This document shows, piece by piece, positions 35,162-44,297 of a DNA stretch of 49,773 nucleotides. Under the pieces are notes generated by a model. That model saw only the letters and a list, made by a program, of their open reading frames with translations, ran no database searches and was not told where the DNA came from. The DNA lies in assembly GCA_024277135.1 (NCBI GenBank), contig JAJRVV010000079.1:1-49773 (forward strand), given 5' to 3'. The translations under genes and the position numbers were made by a program. This DNA is from Chloroflexota bacterium (GTDB lineage Bacteria; Chloroflexota; Anaerolineae; Promineifilales; Promineifilaceae). Numbering within the stretch: the first letter of the stretch is position 1; each line of letters begins with the position of its first letter.

Positions 35162-35803
35162 ATGTACCCAGAAGATCGTGTGTTAATTGTCTATGTGCCC
35201 CACCCGGATGATTTTGCCTGCATCGAAAACGAGGGCTGGTATCGCATCCCGCAGCAACACGCGCCCAAAGGATTATATGCTGAGTACTTCGCTTTTTATT
35301 TCGGCCGTCGCTTTGGCGCCAACAAGTGGGCCATTCCTGCTTACGCCCCCCGGCTGGGGCACGAACTGGTCACCCGGCGGGAACTGCTGCCCTGCCAGCC
35401 CGACCATCCCCGCGCCGACGCCCTCTACTACAAAGTGCAGTTGGGCGCGGTGCAATGGCTGGCGCGCCCCATCATCAGCCTGCGCTGGCGGCGCGTGACC
35501 TTTTTGCACACCACCTGGGATCGGTTTCAGGATGCCGCCGAAATCAACGATTTGTTTGTGGATGGAGAAGGGTATGTGGATCGGTTGTATGCGGCGCTCA
35601 AGGAGGCGGGGATTCAGCCAGAGCGCAATTATCGGGTAGAAGAAGCGGGGCAGGTGTATGAAGTGCCGCTGGCTGTCCCTTGTCGTCACGGCCGTATTCA
35701 CATCACATCCGATCAACTGCCCCGAACCGCTGCCGAAATTGATGAGATAGTGGCCGATATGGCGCGGCAGACGGCCGTTTATGGCGGTACAATTACCAAA
35801 TAG
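35162..35803 (+). CDS. Hypothetical protein
   Basis: I do not recognise this 213-residue soluble protein. It opens MYPEDRVLIVYVPHPDDFACIENEGWYRIP, continues with aromatic- and Arg-rich strands (LYAEYFAFYFGRRFG, ISLRWRRVTFLHTTWDRF), and has a C-terminal half with GYVDRLYAALKEAGI and an acidic helix (TAAEIDEIVADMARQ). The order of strands and conserved-looking acidic and Arg residues is reminiscent of nuclease-like folds, but no definite motif can be named. A good promoter precedes it. Confidence 0.75.
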   Translation: MYPEDRVLIVYVPHPDDFACIENEGWYRIPQQHAPKGLYAEYFAFYFGRRFGANKWAIPAYAPRLGHELVTRRELLPCQPDHPRADALYYKVQLGAVQWLARPIISLRWRRVTFLHTTWDRFQDAAEINDLFVDGEGYVDRLYAALKEAGIQPERNYRVEEAGQVYEVPLAVPCRHGRIHITSDQLPRTAAEIDEIVADMARQTAVYGGTITK

Positions 35804-35893
35804 GCTTGGCGCAGCCAAAAGGTTGTGCGAAAATTAAACAAGCTCTTCCAAATCACGCATCGCGCGCGAGGGCTTCGTATAGTAGTATCATAC

Positions 35894-36550
35894 ATGTCCA
35901 TACAACAACTTCTTGACGACCTGGATAAGAGCCTTCCCGAAGCGCCTTTTGCTCGTGCTAACGGTAGTTTGCTGATGATGGTTGGTTTGCCTGGAACCGG
36001 TAAATCCTCCATTGTTGAAAGCTTGCAAAAACTGATGCCCCATGTTGTCATCAGCACCGACGGCATACGAACCCAACTGCGCCAAAGACCCACCTACACC
36101 TCCGCCGAAATGATGCTGGTGTATGAAGTGTGCTACCATATCATCGAGCAGCGGCTGCGCCAGGGGCAGCGCATCGTGTTTGATGCTTCCAATTATCTGG
36201 CCGCTCGGCGGGAGCGCGTTACCCGGCTGGCAGAGCGAAACGGAGCGCCGGTGACAGTCTGTTATGTACAGGCGGCGCAAGATACCATCCGGCAGCGATT
36301 GATTGACCGTAACAGTGAGCGGCGGCGGAAAACGGATATGTCGGAAGCGGACTGGTCGGTTTACAAGTGGATGGTGGAATCACAAGAGCCGGTGGCAGCG
36401 CCGCATATCGTGCTGGACACCACTGCTACGCCCCCGGATGAACTGGCAAACCGGCTGCGAGATTATTGGCTGGAAACGGAGAAGCGTGCCGAAAGCAACC
36501 CTGATTTTCAATCCACTCGCTGGGCCGGCAAACTTGGCCGCCACCATTGA
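35894..36550 (+). CDS. P-loop kinase (zeta-toxin/polynucleotide-kinase-like)
   Basis: A 218-residue ATPase with Walker A GLPGTGKSS at residues 31-39. HVVISTDGIRTQLRQRP supplies the Asp and Arg of a kinase active site, RIVFDASNYLAARRERV is a Walker-B-like strand, and RLIDRNSERRRKTDMSEADW is a lid segment. Proteins of this shape phosphorylate small molecules or nucleic-acid ends; the substrate is not predictable. The frame extends upstream to 35825 but the segment before MSIQQLL is unlike protein. It overlaps the following lipid-kinase-like gene by 65 bp, so the two are coupled. Confidence 0.85.
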   Translation: MSIQQLLDDLDKSLPEAPFARANGSLLMMVGLPGTGKSSIVESLQKLMPHVVISTDGIRTQLRQRPTYTSAEMMLVYEVCYHIIEQRLRQGQRIVFDASNYLAARRERVTRLAERNGAPVTVCYVQAAQDTIRQRLIDRNSERRRKTDMSEADWSVYKWMVESQEPVAAPHIVLDTTATPPDELANRLRDYWLETEKRAESNPDFQSTRWAGKLGRHH

Positions 36551-37559
36551 GCTGGTAGCCGATTCCTGGCGGGCGCGTGGTTGGCAAATGTCCATTTACC
36601 CCACCCAACACCCCGGACATGCTGCTGAAATTGCGCATGAAGCGGCCGACCATGGCCATCACCTGGTGCTGGCCGCCGGCGGCGATGGTACGTTGGGCGA
36701 AGTAGCCAATGGTTTAGCCAAAACGAACACGATCATGGCGCCGCTGCCGGTGGGGACGGCCAACTCCTTTGCCAAAGAATTGCAACTCCCGCGACCTGGG
36801 CTGGGCCGGCAGCATAAGTTGCTGGCAGCTTCCGATTTGCTGGCTGACGGCCGCGTGCAAGCGGTTGATTTAGGGGTGGCGCAGGCGGAAGGGCCTCCCC
36901 ACCCGTCTGGTCATCTCCAACAGTATTGGCTGTTGTGGGCGGGCACAGGCGTGGATGGGTTTCTGGTAGATAAACTGGAGCCGCGGCCGAGGTGGGCTAA
37001 ACGATTGGGCGCGGCGGATTATGCGCTGCGGGGGATACGGGTGGCGACGCACATGCCCAAAATGGAGGCGGAGATCGTGGTGGACGGCCGTACCATCACC
37101 GGCCGCTTTCTGCTGGTGGCGGTGAGCAACTGTCGCTTGTATGCCGGAGGCGAGGTGGTACTCAGCCCTTTGGCACAGATGGATGACGGCCGGTTTGAGG
37201 TATGGCTGTTTCGCGGCGACGGCCTAGCTCGGATTTTCAAGTATCTAGCTCAGGTGCGTTTGGGATGGCATCTCAACCATCCAGACATCGAGATGGTGTA
37301 CGGCCGTGACATCACCATCCACACCGATCCGGCCATGCCCTGCCAGACGGATGGCGAGAAAGCGGGACAAACGCCCCTGTCCTGTCGCCTGGAGCGGGGC
37401 GCTTTGAATCTGCTGTCCCCTCCCACCGCTCCCGATGGGCTTTTCCAGCGGCCTGGTGTACCATTATTAGAGTTTATCAAGGTAGAAAGCGGAAGGACGA
37501 AGGATAAAAACCCAATCCAAAATCTAAAATCTAAAATCCAAAATCCCGGAGGAAAATGA
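36486..37559 (+). CDS. Diacylglycerol/sphingosine kinase-like protein
   Basis: A 357-residue member of the DAGK catalytic superfamily, which phosphorylates lipids or related substrates. The start is a GTG with GGAG four bases upstream, giving VPKATLIFNPLAGPAN. The nucleotide loop GGDGTLGEVANGL is at residues 65-77, followed by APLPVGTANSFAKEL and the beta-sandwich domain with GRFLLVAVSNCRLYAGGEVVLSPLAQMDDG. The C-terminal tail (NPIQNLKSKIQNPGGK) is a translation of AAATCTA heptamer repeats, so the coding frame has grown into an intergenic repeat. It overlaps the antiporter gene by 4 bp. Confidence 0.88.
   Translation: MPKATLIFNPLAGPANLAATIELVADSWRARGWQMSIYPTQHPGHAAEIAHEAADHGHHLVLAAGGDGTLGEVANGLAKTNTIMAPLPVGTANSFAKELQLPRPGLGRQHKLLAASDLLADGRVQAVDLGVAQAEGPPHPSGHLQQYWLLWAGTGVDGFLVDKLEPRPRWAKRLGAADYALRGIRVATHMPKMEAEIVVDGRTITGRFLLVAVSNCRLYAGGEVVLSPLAQMDDGRFEVWLFRGDGLARIFKYLAQVRLGWHLNHPDIEMVYGRDITIHTDPAMPCQTDGEKAGQTPLSCRLERGALNLLSPPTAPDGLFQRPGVPLLEFIKVESGRTKDKNPIQNLKSKIQNPGGK
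37513..37547. repeat. Period-7 repeat (AAATCTA type) inside the coding end of a gene
   Basis: Five heptamers (CAATCCA, AAATCTA twice, AAATCCA, AAATCCC). They lie within the last codons of the lipid-kinase-like gene, before the antiporter ribosome site. Same family as 20759. Confidence 0.9.
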
Positions 37560-38626
37560 CTTTGAAGATTAAGTTCGATTATCGCTACTTGTTATTGCTG
37601 GGTTTCCCGGTTGCCTTTTTGTCTGAGGCATTGGGCTGGAGCGATATGGTGCGGTTTGTGGCCTCGGCCATCGCCATTGTGCCGCTGGCCGGGTTTATCG
37701 GCGAAGCGACGGAAGAATTGGCGGTGCATACCGGCCCTAAAATTGGCGGCTTGCTGAATGCAACGCTGGGAAATGCGGCTGAGTTGATCATCACCATTGT
37801 GGCGATTAAAGAAGGGGTGTTGGAATTGGTGATCGCTTCCATCACCGGCTCGATTTTAGGTAATTTGCTGTTGGTCTTGGGCTTGAGTCTGCTACTGGGC
37901 GGGCTAAAAAACGGCTGGCAGAAGTTTGACAGCACGCAAGCGACCACGAATGCGACGATGATGATTCTGGCGGTGGCGGCGCTGATGGTGCCGGCCGTTT
38001 TTGGGTCGTATATTGACGTGGTGAATCATGAAGCTTTGCAGCCGTTAAGTATGATGACGGCCGTCATCATGATCGCCATTTACGGTTTGGGTATTTACTT
38101 TTCCTTCACCCAAACCGATGACAAAAGCCCGCTCACCCGGCCCGCGGCCGATGTGCATGAGGGAAAAGCGTGGCCGGTGAAAAAATCGGTGGCGGTGTTG
38201 ACGGTAGCCACGATTGCCATCGTGTTCATGAGCGAGCTGCTGGTGGGCGCGGTGGAACACGTGGTCACTCAGATCGGCTGGAGCGAGTTTTTTGTGGGCA
38301 TCATCATTGTGCCGCTGGTGGGGAACGCCGCCGAGCACATGGTGGCGGTGCAGATGGCGCTCAAGAACCAGATGGACTTGAGCGTGGAAATCGCTTTGGG
38401 TTCCAGCTTGCAAATCGCCCTCTTTGTGGCGCCGCTGCTCATCATCATCGCTGCCTTGATGGGGCAGGAATTGGCGTTTAGTTTCAATGAATTCGAGCTG
38501 GTGGCGCTGGCCGCCGCCGGGGTGGTGGGGGTGTTTGTCATCAAGGACGGCCGTTCCAATTGGCTGGAAGGGGCGCAATTGTTGGCGCTCTATTTAATTT
38601 TGGGCGTCGCCTTTTTCTTCTTGTAA
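37556..38626 (+). CDS. Ca2+/H+ antiporter (CaxA family)
   Basis: A 356-residue membrane exchanger with about eleven transmembrane segments that exports calcium in exchange for protons. The two inverted alpha-repeats are recognisable: GFIGEATEELAVHTGPKIGGLLNATLGNAAELIITIVAI in the first half, and FFVGIIIVPLVGNAAEHMVAVQMALKNQMDLSVEIALGSSLQIALFVAP in the second. Each carries the GNAAE signature with the transport Glu. It starts within the stop of the preceding gene (ATGA) after GGAGG. A strong bidirectional terminator follows. Confidence 0.95.
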   Translation: MTLKIKFDYRYLLLLGFPVAFLSEALGWSDMVRFVASAIAIVPLAGFIGEATEELAVHTGPKIGGLLNATLGNAAELIITIVAIKEGVLELVIASITGSILGNLLLVLGLSLLLGGLKNGWQKFDSTQATTNATMMILAVAALMVPAVFGSYIDVVNHEALQPLSMMTAVIMIAIYGLGIYFSFTQTDDKSPLTRPAADVHEGKAWPVKKSVAVLTVATIAIVFMSELLVGAVEHVVTQIGWSEFFVGIIIVPLVGNAAEHMVAVQMALKNQMDLSVEIALGSSLQIALFVAPLLIIIAALMGQELAFSFNEFELVALAAAGVVGVFVIKDGRSNWLEGAQLLALYLILGVAFFFL

Positions 38627-38807
38627 GAACTTGCCCGAAAAGATGGTTAGTGTACAGCGACATTGTGTATTGAGTGTTAAGCGCCGGCATAAGGAAATGG
38701 TTATGTCGGTAAGTGTGGCCGCTTTGCCCAAAATTGGGCGTTTGGAAGCGGGTATTGCAGAAAGAAAGGTGAATGATGACAGGCAATTCGCCCTACAAAA
38801 TTGGATG

Positions 38808-38841
38808 AAAAAACGGCCGTTCTCGGATGAGAACGGCCGTT
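38808..38841. terminator. Bidirectional terminator built on ACGGCCGT
   Basis: The arms 38808-38822 and 38827-38841 pair perfectly over 15 bp with loop GGAT. AAAA on one end and TTTT on the other let it act on both strands. Each arm contains one ACGGCCGT. It separates the convergent antiporter and copA genes. Confidence 0.85.
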
Positions 38842-38877
38842 TTGCGTTAACTGTTATCCGTTGATTGTTGACTGTTT

Positions 38878-41352
38878 CTAATACCGGTCCAACTTCACCC
38901 GGCGCAGCCGCAGCGAGTTGGAGACGACGCTGATGCTGGAAACAGCCATCGCGCCAGCCGCCAGGATCGGGTTTAGCTGCTTGAGGAAGTCTGGCGCCCA
39001 CGGGACGAGAGCCAGAACGCCGGCCGCCACCGGAATCAACACCGTGTTGTAGCCAAATGCCCACACCAGGTTTTCTTTGATGTTGCGCATCGTCGCCTTC
39101 GACAGCTTAATGGCTTGCGGCACACTACGTAAATCGCCGCGCATCAGGGTTACGTCAGCCGCCTCCATGGCCACATCCGTGCCCGTGCCGATGGCGATAC
39201 CCACGTCCGCTTGCGCCAGCGCCGGGGCGTCGTTGATGCCGTCGCCGACCATGGCCACCTTGTACCCTTCCTCTTGCATCTTGGCTACGTTGCCAGCTTT
39301 ATCGCCAGGCAGCACCTCGGCAAAGACGCGGTCAATGCCTACCTCTTTGGCAATCGCTTCCGCCGTTGCCTGGTTGTCACCGGTCATCATGGCCACTGTC
39401 AGACCCAGCTTGTGCATGGCGGCGATGGCTTCTTTGGAGCCTTCTTTGATGACGTCGGCCACGCCGATGATGGCGCTGGCCTGACCGTCTACGGACAGCC
39501 ACATGGCCGTCTTGGCCTGGTTTTGCAATGCTTCCGCTTTCGGGCCGAGGCCGTTCAGCGCCACGTTTTCCCGTTTCATCAGCCGCAAATTGCCGATCAG
39601 GATTTTACGGCCGTCCACTTCCGCCGCGATGCCATGCCCGGCAATGCCTTCAAAGCTGACCGGTTCGCTCAGGGTCAACCCTTTTTCAGTGGCGGAGCGG
39701 ACGATGGATTCGCCCAGTGGATGCTCTGATCCTCGTTCCGCGGAAGCCGCCAACCGTAATAATTCATCTTCGTTGATGGACACGCCATTGCTGGCGACCA
39801 CATCAGTCACCGCCGGTTCGCCTTTGGTGATGGTGCCAGTCTTATCTAGAACGATGGCGTTCAGCTTGTGCGCCTGCTCCAGGGCAGCGCTGTTTTTGAA
39901 CAAAATGCCGTTTTCGGCGCCTTTGCCCACGCCCACCATGATGGAAGTGGGGGTGGCCAGACCCATGGCGCAGGGACAGGCGATGACGAGGACGGCCGTC
40001 AACCGAATCAACGCCGGCACAAATCCGTCGGCGGCCCACCAGAGGCCAAGCGTTACTAATGCAATCAGAATCACTGCCGGCACAAAGTAATTCGAAATCT
40101 GGTCTACCAGCCGTTGGATGGGCGCCTTACTGCCCTGAGCCTGCTCTACCAACCGAATGATTTGCGACAGGGCCGTTTCCTTGCCCACTTTAGTCGCTTC
40201 AAACTTAATCATCCCTTGCTTGTTGATGGTAGCGCCGATCATCTCGTCGCCCACTTTCTTTTCCACCGGCATACTTTCGCCAGTGATCATGCTTTCGTCA
40301 ACGGTAGAATGCCCCTCCATCACCGTACCGTCTACCGGCACTTTCTCGCCGGGGCGGACGATGATGAGGTCGCCTTGCACGACTTCGGCGATGGGAATAT
40401 CTAATTCCTGGCCATCGCGGACGACGCGAGCCGTTTTGGGCTGCAAGCCCATCAGCTTTTTGATCGCTTCACTGGTACGTCCTTTGGCCCGGACTTCCAG
40501 CAGCTTACCCAGGACGATAAGGGTGATGATGACAGCGGCCGTTTCAAAGTACACAAACGTACCAAACGTGGTGGTACCCAATGTGTTGGTCACCAGGACA
40601 ACGGTGCTGTACACGTAGGCGACAGTCGTTCCCATCGCCACCAGCACATCCATGTTGGCGCTGTTGTTACGCAGCGCTTTGTAGGCGCCGGTGTAATAAT
40701 CCCAACCCACCCAGAACTGCACCGGGGTGGCCAGCGCCAAAAACATCCAGTTGACCCAAATGGCTTCGGCCCATTCGCCCAGCAGCCCAAAGTCGCGCCC
40801 CATTGTCAGGAGCAGCAAAGGCAGCGAGAAAATGGCGCCGATGATGAATCGTTTCTGTTGATGTTGAATCTCGGCTTCGCGGGCGGCGGCTTCGGCGTCT
40901 TCCAGTTCCTCTTCCGAGTCGGTTTCCACCACGTCGTATCCGGCCTTGCGCACGGCCGCCGTCAGGGCCGCCCGGTCAGTCGCGCCCGGTGCAAACGTAA
41001 CGGTGGCGCGTTCACTGGCGAAATTAACAGTCGCCTCGATCACGCCGTCCACTTTGTTCAAAGCGCGCTCGATGCTGTTGGCGCAGTTGGCGCAGGTCAT
41101 CCCTATCAACGGCAGTTCCAGCGTCGCCAGGGGGATTTGATACCCCGCTTTTTTGACGCGCGCGATCACATTGGTCGTCAGGTCTTTCAGGGAAACCTGG
41201 TCTGGGTCGTAGGAAACGGTGACTTTCTCATTGGCGAAGTTAACGACAACATCGGTGACGCCGTCAACTTTTTTAGAATTACGCTCAACCGCCGCCACGC
41301 AGTTAGCGCATGTCATCCCGATAACGGGAAGTGTGATTTGTTGTTCGGACAT
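38878..41352 (-). CDS. copA: Copper-exporting P1B-type ATPase
   Basis: An 824-residue membrane pump for Cu(I). Two N-terminal heavy-metal-binding domains carry [12 protein letters not shown] and [12 protein letters not shown]. Eight transmembrane segments follow, with the metal-site CPC in [14 protein letters not shown], the phosphorylation motif [10 protein letters not shown], the GSEHPLG segment of the nucleotide domain and [22 protein letters not shown]. The C-terminal [19 protein letters not shown] completes the copper signature. GGAGG precedes the ATG by five bases. It is downstream of csoR and copZ on the same strand, so copper induction by CsoR release is expected. Confidence 0.96.
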   Translation of the reverse strand: MSEQQITLPVIGMTCANCVAAVERNSKKVDGVTDVVVNFANEKVTVSYDPDQVSLKDLTTNVIARVKKAGYQIPLATLELPLIGMTCANCANSIERALNKVDGVIEATVNFASERATVTFAPGATDRAALTAAVRKAGYDVVETDSEEELEDAEAAAREAEIQHQQKRFIIGAIFSLPLLLLTMGRDFGLLGEWAEAIWVNWMFLALATPVQFWVGWDYYTGAYKALRNNSANMDVLVAMGTTVAYVYSTVVLVTNTLGTTTFGTFVYFETAAVIITLIVLGKLLEVRAKGRTSEAIKKLMGLQPKTARVVRDGQELDIPIAEVVQGDLIIVRPGEKVPVDGTVMEGHSTVDESMITGESMPVEKKVGDEMIGATINKQGMIKFEATKVGKETALSQIIRLVEQAQGSKAPIQRLVDQISNYFVPAVILIALVTLGLWWAADGFVPALIRLTAVLVIACPCAMGLATPTSIMVGVGKGAENGILFKNSAALEQAHKLNAIVLDKTGTITKGEPAVTDVVASNGVSINEDELLRLAASAERGSEHPLGESIVRSATEKGLTLSEPVSFEGIAGHGIAAEVDGRKILIGNLRLMKRENVALNGLGPKAEALQNQAKTAMWLSVDGQASAIIGVADVIKEGSKEAIAAMHKLGLTVAMMTGDNQATAEAIAKEVGIDRVFAEVLPGDKAGNVAKMQEEGYKVAMVGDGINDAPALAQADVGIAIGTGTDVAMEAADVTLMRGDLRSVPQAIKLSKATMRNIKENLVWAFGYNTVLIPVAAGVLALVPWAPDFLKQLNPILAAGAMAVSSISVVSNSLRLRRVKLDRY

Positions 41353-41365
41353 AATGCCCTCCGTA

Positions 41366-41418
41366 AAAGCTAGAGCTAGAGCCAGAGCTAGAGGAAGAAC
41401 AGCCTCTAGCTCTGGCTC
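41366..41418. repeat. Hexamer repeats forming a 16-bp hairpin between copZ and copA
   Basis: AGCTAG-type units with 6-bp period run from about 41368 to 41394. The end, 41379-41394, pairs perfectly with 41403-41418 across an 8-nt loop. A hairpin here may reduce copA expression relative to copZ, or stabilise the copZ mRNA end. Confidence 0.8.
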
Positions 41419-41424
41419 TCTCCT

Positions 41425-41646
41425 CTAGCTGATTTGGATGAGTCCCTCCGGCGGGTAATTAATTTCTTGTAAAGTAGCGGCGATCTTTTCCCAGGTAGCC
41501 GGGTCTTCCCAGGCAATCGTAACCTGTTTGGTATCTTCGACTGCCTTGACGCTGGTGACGCCTGCCAGTTCGCCGACTTCCATCTCGATGGTGTGGGTGC
41601 AGTGCCCACAGCTGATATTGGGAACAGTAAATGTTTTACTTGTCAT
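41425..41646 (-). CDS. copZ: Copper chaperone
   Basis: A 73-residue heavy-metal-associated domain protein. The copper-binding loop is NISCGHCTHTIE (CxxC), within the usual ferredoxin-like fold. It would pass Cu(I) to the metal domains of CopA. Its Cys-loop lacks the GMxC Met of CopA's domains (it has NISC instead). The start overlaps the csoR stop by 4 bp, and the stop codon borders the hexamer hairpin. Confidence 0.93.
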   Translation of the reverse strand: MTSKTFTVPNISCGHCTHTIEMEVGELAGVTSVKAVEDTKQVTIAWEDPATWEKIAATLQEINYPPEGLIQIS

Positions 41647-41954
41647 GATTGTTGTGTCTCCTTATGTGCGGATAAATTCAATTTGTTGGACATTTCAAAC
41701 ACGGTGGTCACTTCTTGTAACATTCGTTCGCGTTCGGCGATGTCGGCGCCGCGAACGGCCGTTGTCATGCAAGTACGCAGATGGGTGTCTAACATGATGT
41801 GGCTGATCTTGTTGAGCGCTGCCTGCACCGCTTGGATTTGCCGGATCATGTCAATGCAATATGCACCTTCACGCGCCATTCGTTCGACGCCGCGAATATG
41901 ACCGGCCGCGCTAGCGAGCCGCTGTGTGACTGATTGACGTGTTTGTTCATCCAT
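41643..41954 (-). CDS. csoR: CsoR-family copper-sensing repressor
   Basis: A 103-residue, all-helical tetrameric repressor. The copper ligands have the CsoR pattern Cys-x-His-x3-Cys: EGAYCIDMIRQIQAVQAALNKI, then LDTHLRTCM. RLASAAGHIRGVERMA forms the DNA-contact helix. The open frame extends upstream, but MDEQTRQSVTQRL at 41954 is the natural start, and the region before it is the operator. Copper binding should release DNA and allow expression of csoR, copZ and copA. Confidence 0.94.
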   Translation of the reverse strand: MDEQTRQSVTQRLASAAGHIRGVERMAREGAYCIDMIRQIQAVQAALNKISHIMLDTHLRTCMTTAVRGADIAERERMLQEVTTVFEMSNKLNLSAHKETQQS

Positions 41955-41964
41955 AATGTTTAAC

Positions 41965-41999
41965 CTGCCCCCCTGGGGAGGGGTGCGTGGGTTATTATA
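41965..41999 (-). promoter_or_regulatory. csoR promoter and GC-rich operator
   Basis: On the minus strand TATAAT (41994-41999) is followed downstream by a C/G pseudo-palindrome, ACCCCTCCCCAGGGGGGC (about 41967-41984). It resembles the C-tract/G-tract boxes bound by CsoR. It lies 11 bases before the csoR ATG, positioned to block transcription. Confidence 0.65.
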
Positions 42000-42065
42000 G
42001 ACGATATTGAACATGGGGGAAAACGGCCGTTTAGCTTTGCTTAACTTACGCCATTTGGCCTATTT

Positions 42066-42788
42066 TTACGCTCCACTCCGATTGCGGCGGATTGTTTTGG
42101 GGCGGGACGCCGGTTGCCGCTGTCGCACCGTCTTGATGAATGCGGCCGTTTGTAAAAGGGGTACCAGTAAACTCAGAATCAGGAACGGGTAGCGAAACCA
42201 GTTGGGATTGTCCGGCACGCGCCGGTGGAAAGAGAGAGTGTAGTGCAGGAAAAGAAAGTAGACCGCGTGTAAAACGACCAGATAAAACACGCTATACGCG
42301 CCATATTGGAGCCATTTCCAGGCAGAAGCCCCCAGCCGATTCACGGCCCAATTGGAGGATGTGGCGACTAATGCCAACGTTAACAGGACGGCCGCCATGC
42401 CGATGATATTCGAAAGGCCAAACCCAGGTTCCAGCCGAGCCAGGCGATCTAATTCAGGAATGTACTCATATCCCAGAAAGCGCCACACATCCCAGCGCGC
42501 CCAACCGCGCCAGATGAGAAACGTATGCAGGAAGGCCATCAGGCCAAACCAAATGCCGGTTTCACGTCGCCAGGGGACCAGTTTACCTGCTGACGGCCAC
42601 ATTTTAGCCAATGGGCCAATGACCATCGTAAAAAAGAGCAGCAAAAAGCTGCTATCTCCCACCACGCGCCAGAAGCGCATTTCCGGGTCCCAATCCAGGC
42701 GGCCGAACCAAAACGGCAGCGTCAGGATAACTGTGATGAAGCCAACGATGAGATGCCGATAGAAGAGGTTATTTTTTTTCTTTCTCAT
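42066..42788 (-). CDS. Ferric-reductase-like six-TM haem protein
   Basis: A 240-residue membrane protein with about six transmembrane segments. It has the ferric reductase-like (YedZ/MsrQ type) pattern: GLMAFLHTFLIWRGW carries one haem-ligand His, and YSVFYLVVLHAVYFLFLHYTLSFHRR carries more. Relatives pass electrons across the membrane to periplasmic reductases. There is no flavin domain. The track start TTG is replaced by the ATG at 42788 (MRKKKNNLF). It lies between lgt and csoR on the same strand, consistent with a redox role. Confidence 0.8.
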   Translation of the reverse strand: MRKKKNNLFYRHLIVGFITVILTLPFWFGRLDWDPEMRFWRVVGDSSFLLLFFTMVIGPLAKMWPSAGKLVPWRRETGIWFGLMAFLHTFLIWRGWARWDVWRFLGYEYIPELDRLARLEPGFGLSNIIGMAAVLLTLALVATSSNWAVNRLGASAWKWLQYGAYSVFYLVVLHAVYFLFLHYTLSFHRRVPDNPNWFRYPFLILSLLVPLLQTAAFIKTVRQRQPASRPKTIRRNRSGA

Positions 42789-42795
42789 CAAGCAG

Positions 42796-43533
42796 TTACT
42801 CCGAATGGATTCGCGCCGGATACCACTGCCCCATCAGCCACAGCGCCAGTAGCAGCGCCGCCATCGCCGCTAATTGCGCCTGGCGGATGCCGCCGGCCAC
42901 CAGCACGCTGTCGCCGCGAAACGCTTCCAGGAAGAGGCGGCTGACGGCCGTCAAAGCCATGAACGCCAGAAACAAAAAGCCGGAAAAGGGGATGTCTTTC
43001 CGCATCCGCCACACCAGGAAGAAGACGGCCGTTGCCAGCAGTATCTCATAAACCTGCGTGGGGTGGCGGCTGGCGTCCCACAGATCAATGGCCCAGGGGA
43101 GATTGGTGGGCGCGCCAAAAGCGTCGCCGCTGGCTAAGTGCGCCAGACCAAAGCTGATGGCAAAAACCGCCAATCCTGGGGTCAGGATGTCCAGCGTGGG
43201 GCGCAGCGGTAGTTTTTTGCGGATGGCGTATGCGGCGGCGGTCAGCAGGGCGATGATCAGTCCGGCGCTGGCGTCAACTGTGTTGGTACTCAGGGCGACG
43301 ATAGCCAGCGGGTCGGCCAGGTAGCTGTCCAGGTAACGGCCGACGTACCACAGCCGCGCGCCCAGGATGCCGCCTATCAGCGCCGCCATGATCAGCCCGT
43401 AGACGAGTTCGGGCGGCTGCTTTTGCCGCACCGCCTCTTTTTCAGACACGTTCAGGCCGATCCACAAGCCGGCCAGCAAAATCAGGCCAGGAACTTGAAC
43501 GGCGACAGGGCCGAGTTGTAGGAGAGGGAACAT
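42796..43533 (-). CDS. lgt: Prolipoprotein diacylglyceryl transferase family protein
   Basis: A 245-residue membrane protein of the Lgt family, which attaches diacylglycerol to lipobox cysteines. Landmarks are GGILGARLWYVG, the His in FGLAHLASGDAFGAPTNLPWAI, SRHPTQVYEILLA and SRLFLEAFRGDSV. The usual GRxGNFxN loop is replaced by GLAHLASGDAFG, so this is a divergent member. Since several lipoproteins occur in this window, activity is plausible; a second, canonical Lgt elsewhere cannot be excluded. It lies downstream of tlpA. Confidence 0.85.
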   Translation of the reverse strand: MFPLLQLGPVAVQVPGLILLAGLWIGLNVSEKEAVRQKQPPELVYGLIMAALIGGILGARLWYVGRYLDSYLADPLAIVALSTNTVDASAGLIIALLTAAAYAIRKKLPLRPTLDILTPGLAVFAISFGLAHLASGDAFGAPTNLPWAIDLWDASRHPTQVYEILLATAVFFLVWRMRKDIPFSGFLFLAFMALTAVSRLFLEAFRGDSVLVAGGIRQAQLAAMAALLLALWLMGQWYPARIHSE

Positions 43534-43552
43534 GTAGGTGACTCCATTATCG

Positions 43553-43659
43553 GTGTTCAGTGTTCAGTGTTCGGTGTTTGGTATTCGGTGCGCCAATTTA
43601 CTGCTGACTGAATACTGCCGACTGAATACTGCTGACTGAATACTGCCGACTGAATACTG
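43553..43659. repeat. Period-7 and period-14 repeats between lgt and tlpA
   Basis: Positions 43553-43590 are GTGTTCA-type heptamers. Positions 43599-43659 are four 14-mers alternating TACTGCTGACTGAA and TACTGCCGACTGAA, so the effective unit is 28 bp. Both belong to the CAGTATTCAGT family seen at 5065 and 24528. Confidence 0.9.
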
Positions 43660-43662
43660 TTG

Positions 43663-44238
43663 TCACGGCGCCTCCGCCAGCAAATCGGCAATTTTGCTCT
43701 GAATGAGCGACTCGCTCATCGGTCCACCGAGGACGACAGAGCGAATAATGCCTTTACGGTCAATGAAATAAGTGGAGGGTAGGGCGCGTAGTTGGTAGCG
43801 GCGGCTGACCGCGCCATCTCGATCCAGCAAGATGGGGAAGCTCAGGCCAAATTCCTGGGCAAAAGCGGCGGCGGCAGCTTCGCTGTCCTGAAACGTGCTG
43901 TTGACGGCCAGCACTTCCAATCCTTGTTCTTTGTTCGCCTGGTAGATGTTGTCAATGGCCGGCATCTCGGCGCGGCAGGGGGGACACCAGGAAGTCCATA
44001 GGTTGATCATGACCACCTGGCCGCGCAAATCAGAAAGGGTCATCTGGCCGCCGTCCAGGGTGTCCAGAGTGAAGTCGGGGGCGGGAAAGCCTTCGCGGGG
44101 GCTGGGAACCAAGCCGCCAGTGGTGGCTGTTGCCGGGGCCATGGAGAGCCAAATCCAGCCGCTGCCAATGATGACAGTCGCAAACAAAACGGCCGTCCAG
44201 CGGCGAGAATCATCCAGTAAATTGAGTAAAACTTGCAT
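43663..44238 (-). CDS. TlpA/ResA-type membrane-anchored thiol-disulfide oxidoreductase
   Basis: A 191-residue protein with an N-terminal membrane anchor (about residues 16-36) and an extracytoplasmic thioredoxin domain. The active site is TSWCPPCRAEMPAID, the cis-Pro segment is RALPSTYFIDRKG, and PAPDFTLDTLDGGQMTLSDLRGQVVMINLW opens the fold. It would receive electrons from the CcdA homologue encoded just upstream and reduce periplasmic disulfides. The start at 44238 (MQVLLNLLDD) is preferred because the alternative at 44277 lies in the loop of a terminator hairpin. Confidence 0.92.
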   Translation of the reverse strand: MQVLLNLLDDSRRWTAVLFATVIIGSGWIWLSMAPATATTGGLVPSPREGFPAPDFTLDTLDGGQMTLSDLRGQVVMINLWTSWCPPCRAEMPAIDNIYQANKEQGLEVLAVNSTFQDSEAAAAAFAQEFGLSFPILLDRDGAVSRRYQLRALPSTYFIDRKGIIRSVVLGGPMSESLIQSKIADLLAEAP

Positions 44239-44253
44239 ATGCTGAAGAATTGG

Positions 44254-44291
44254 GAGGGGGGAGTGATGTTTCCTCATATCACTCCCCCCTC
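44254..44291 (-). terminator. Hairpin between ccdA and tlpA
   Basis: GAGGGGGGAGTGAT (44254-44267) and its exact complement (44278-44291) form a 14-bp stem with a 10-nt loop, six bases after the ccdA stop. There is no T-run, so it may tune rather than end transcription. Confidence 0.65.
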
Positions 44292-44297
44292 ATTCAA

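Noticed and set aside
44239-44277. Longer tlpA start at 44277
   Set aside because: The ATG is in the loop of a 14-bp hairpin and the extra residues are unlike a signal or anchor; 44238 gives a natural N-terminus.
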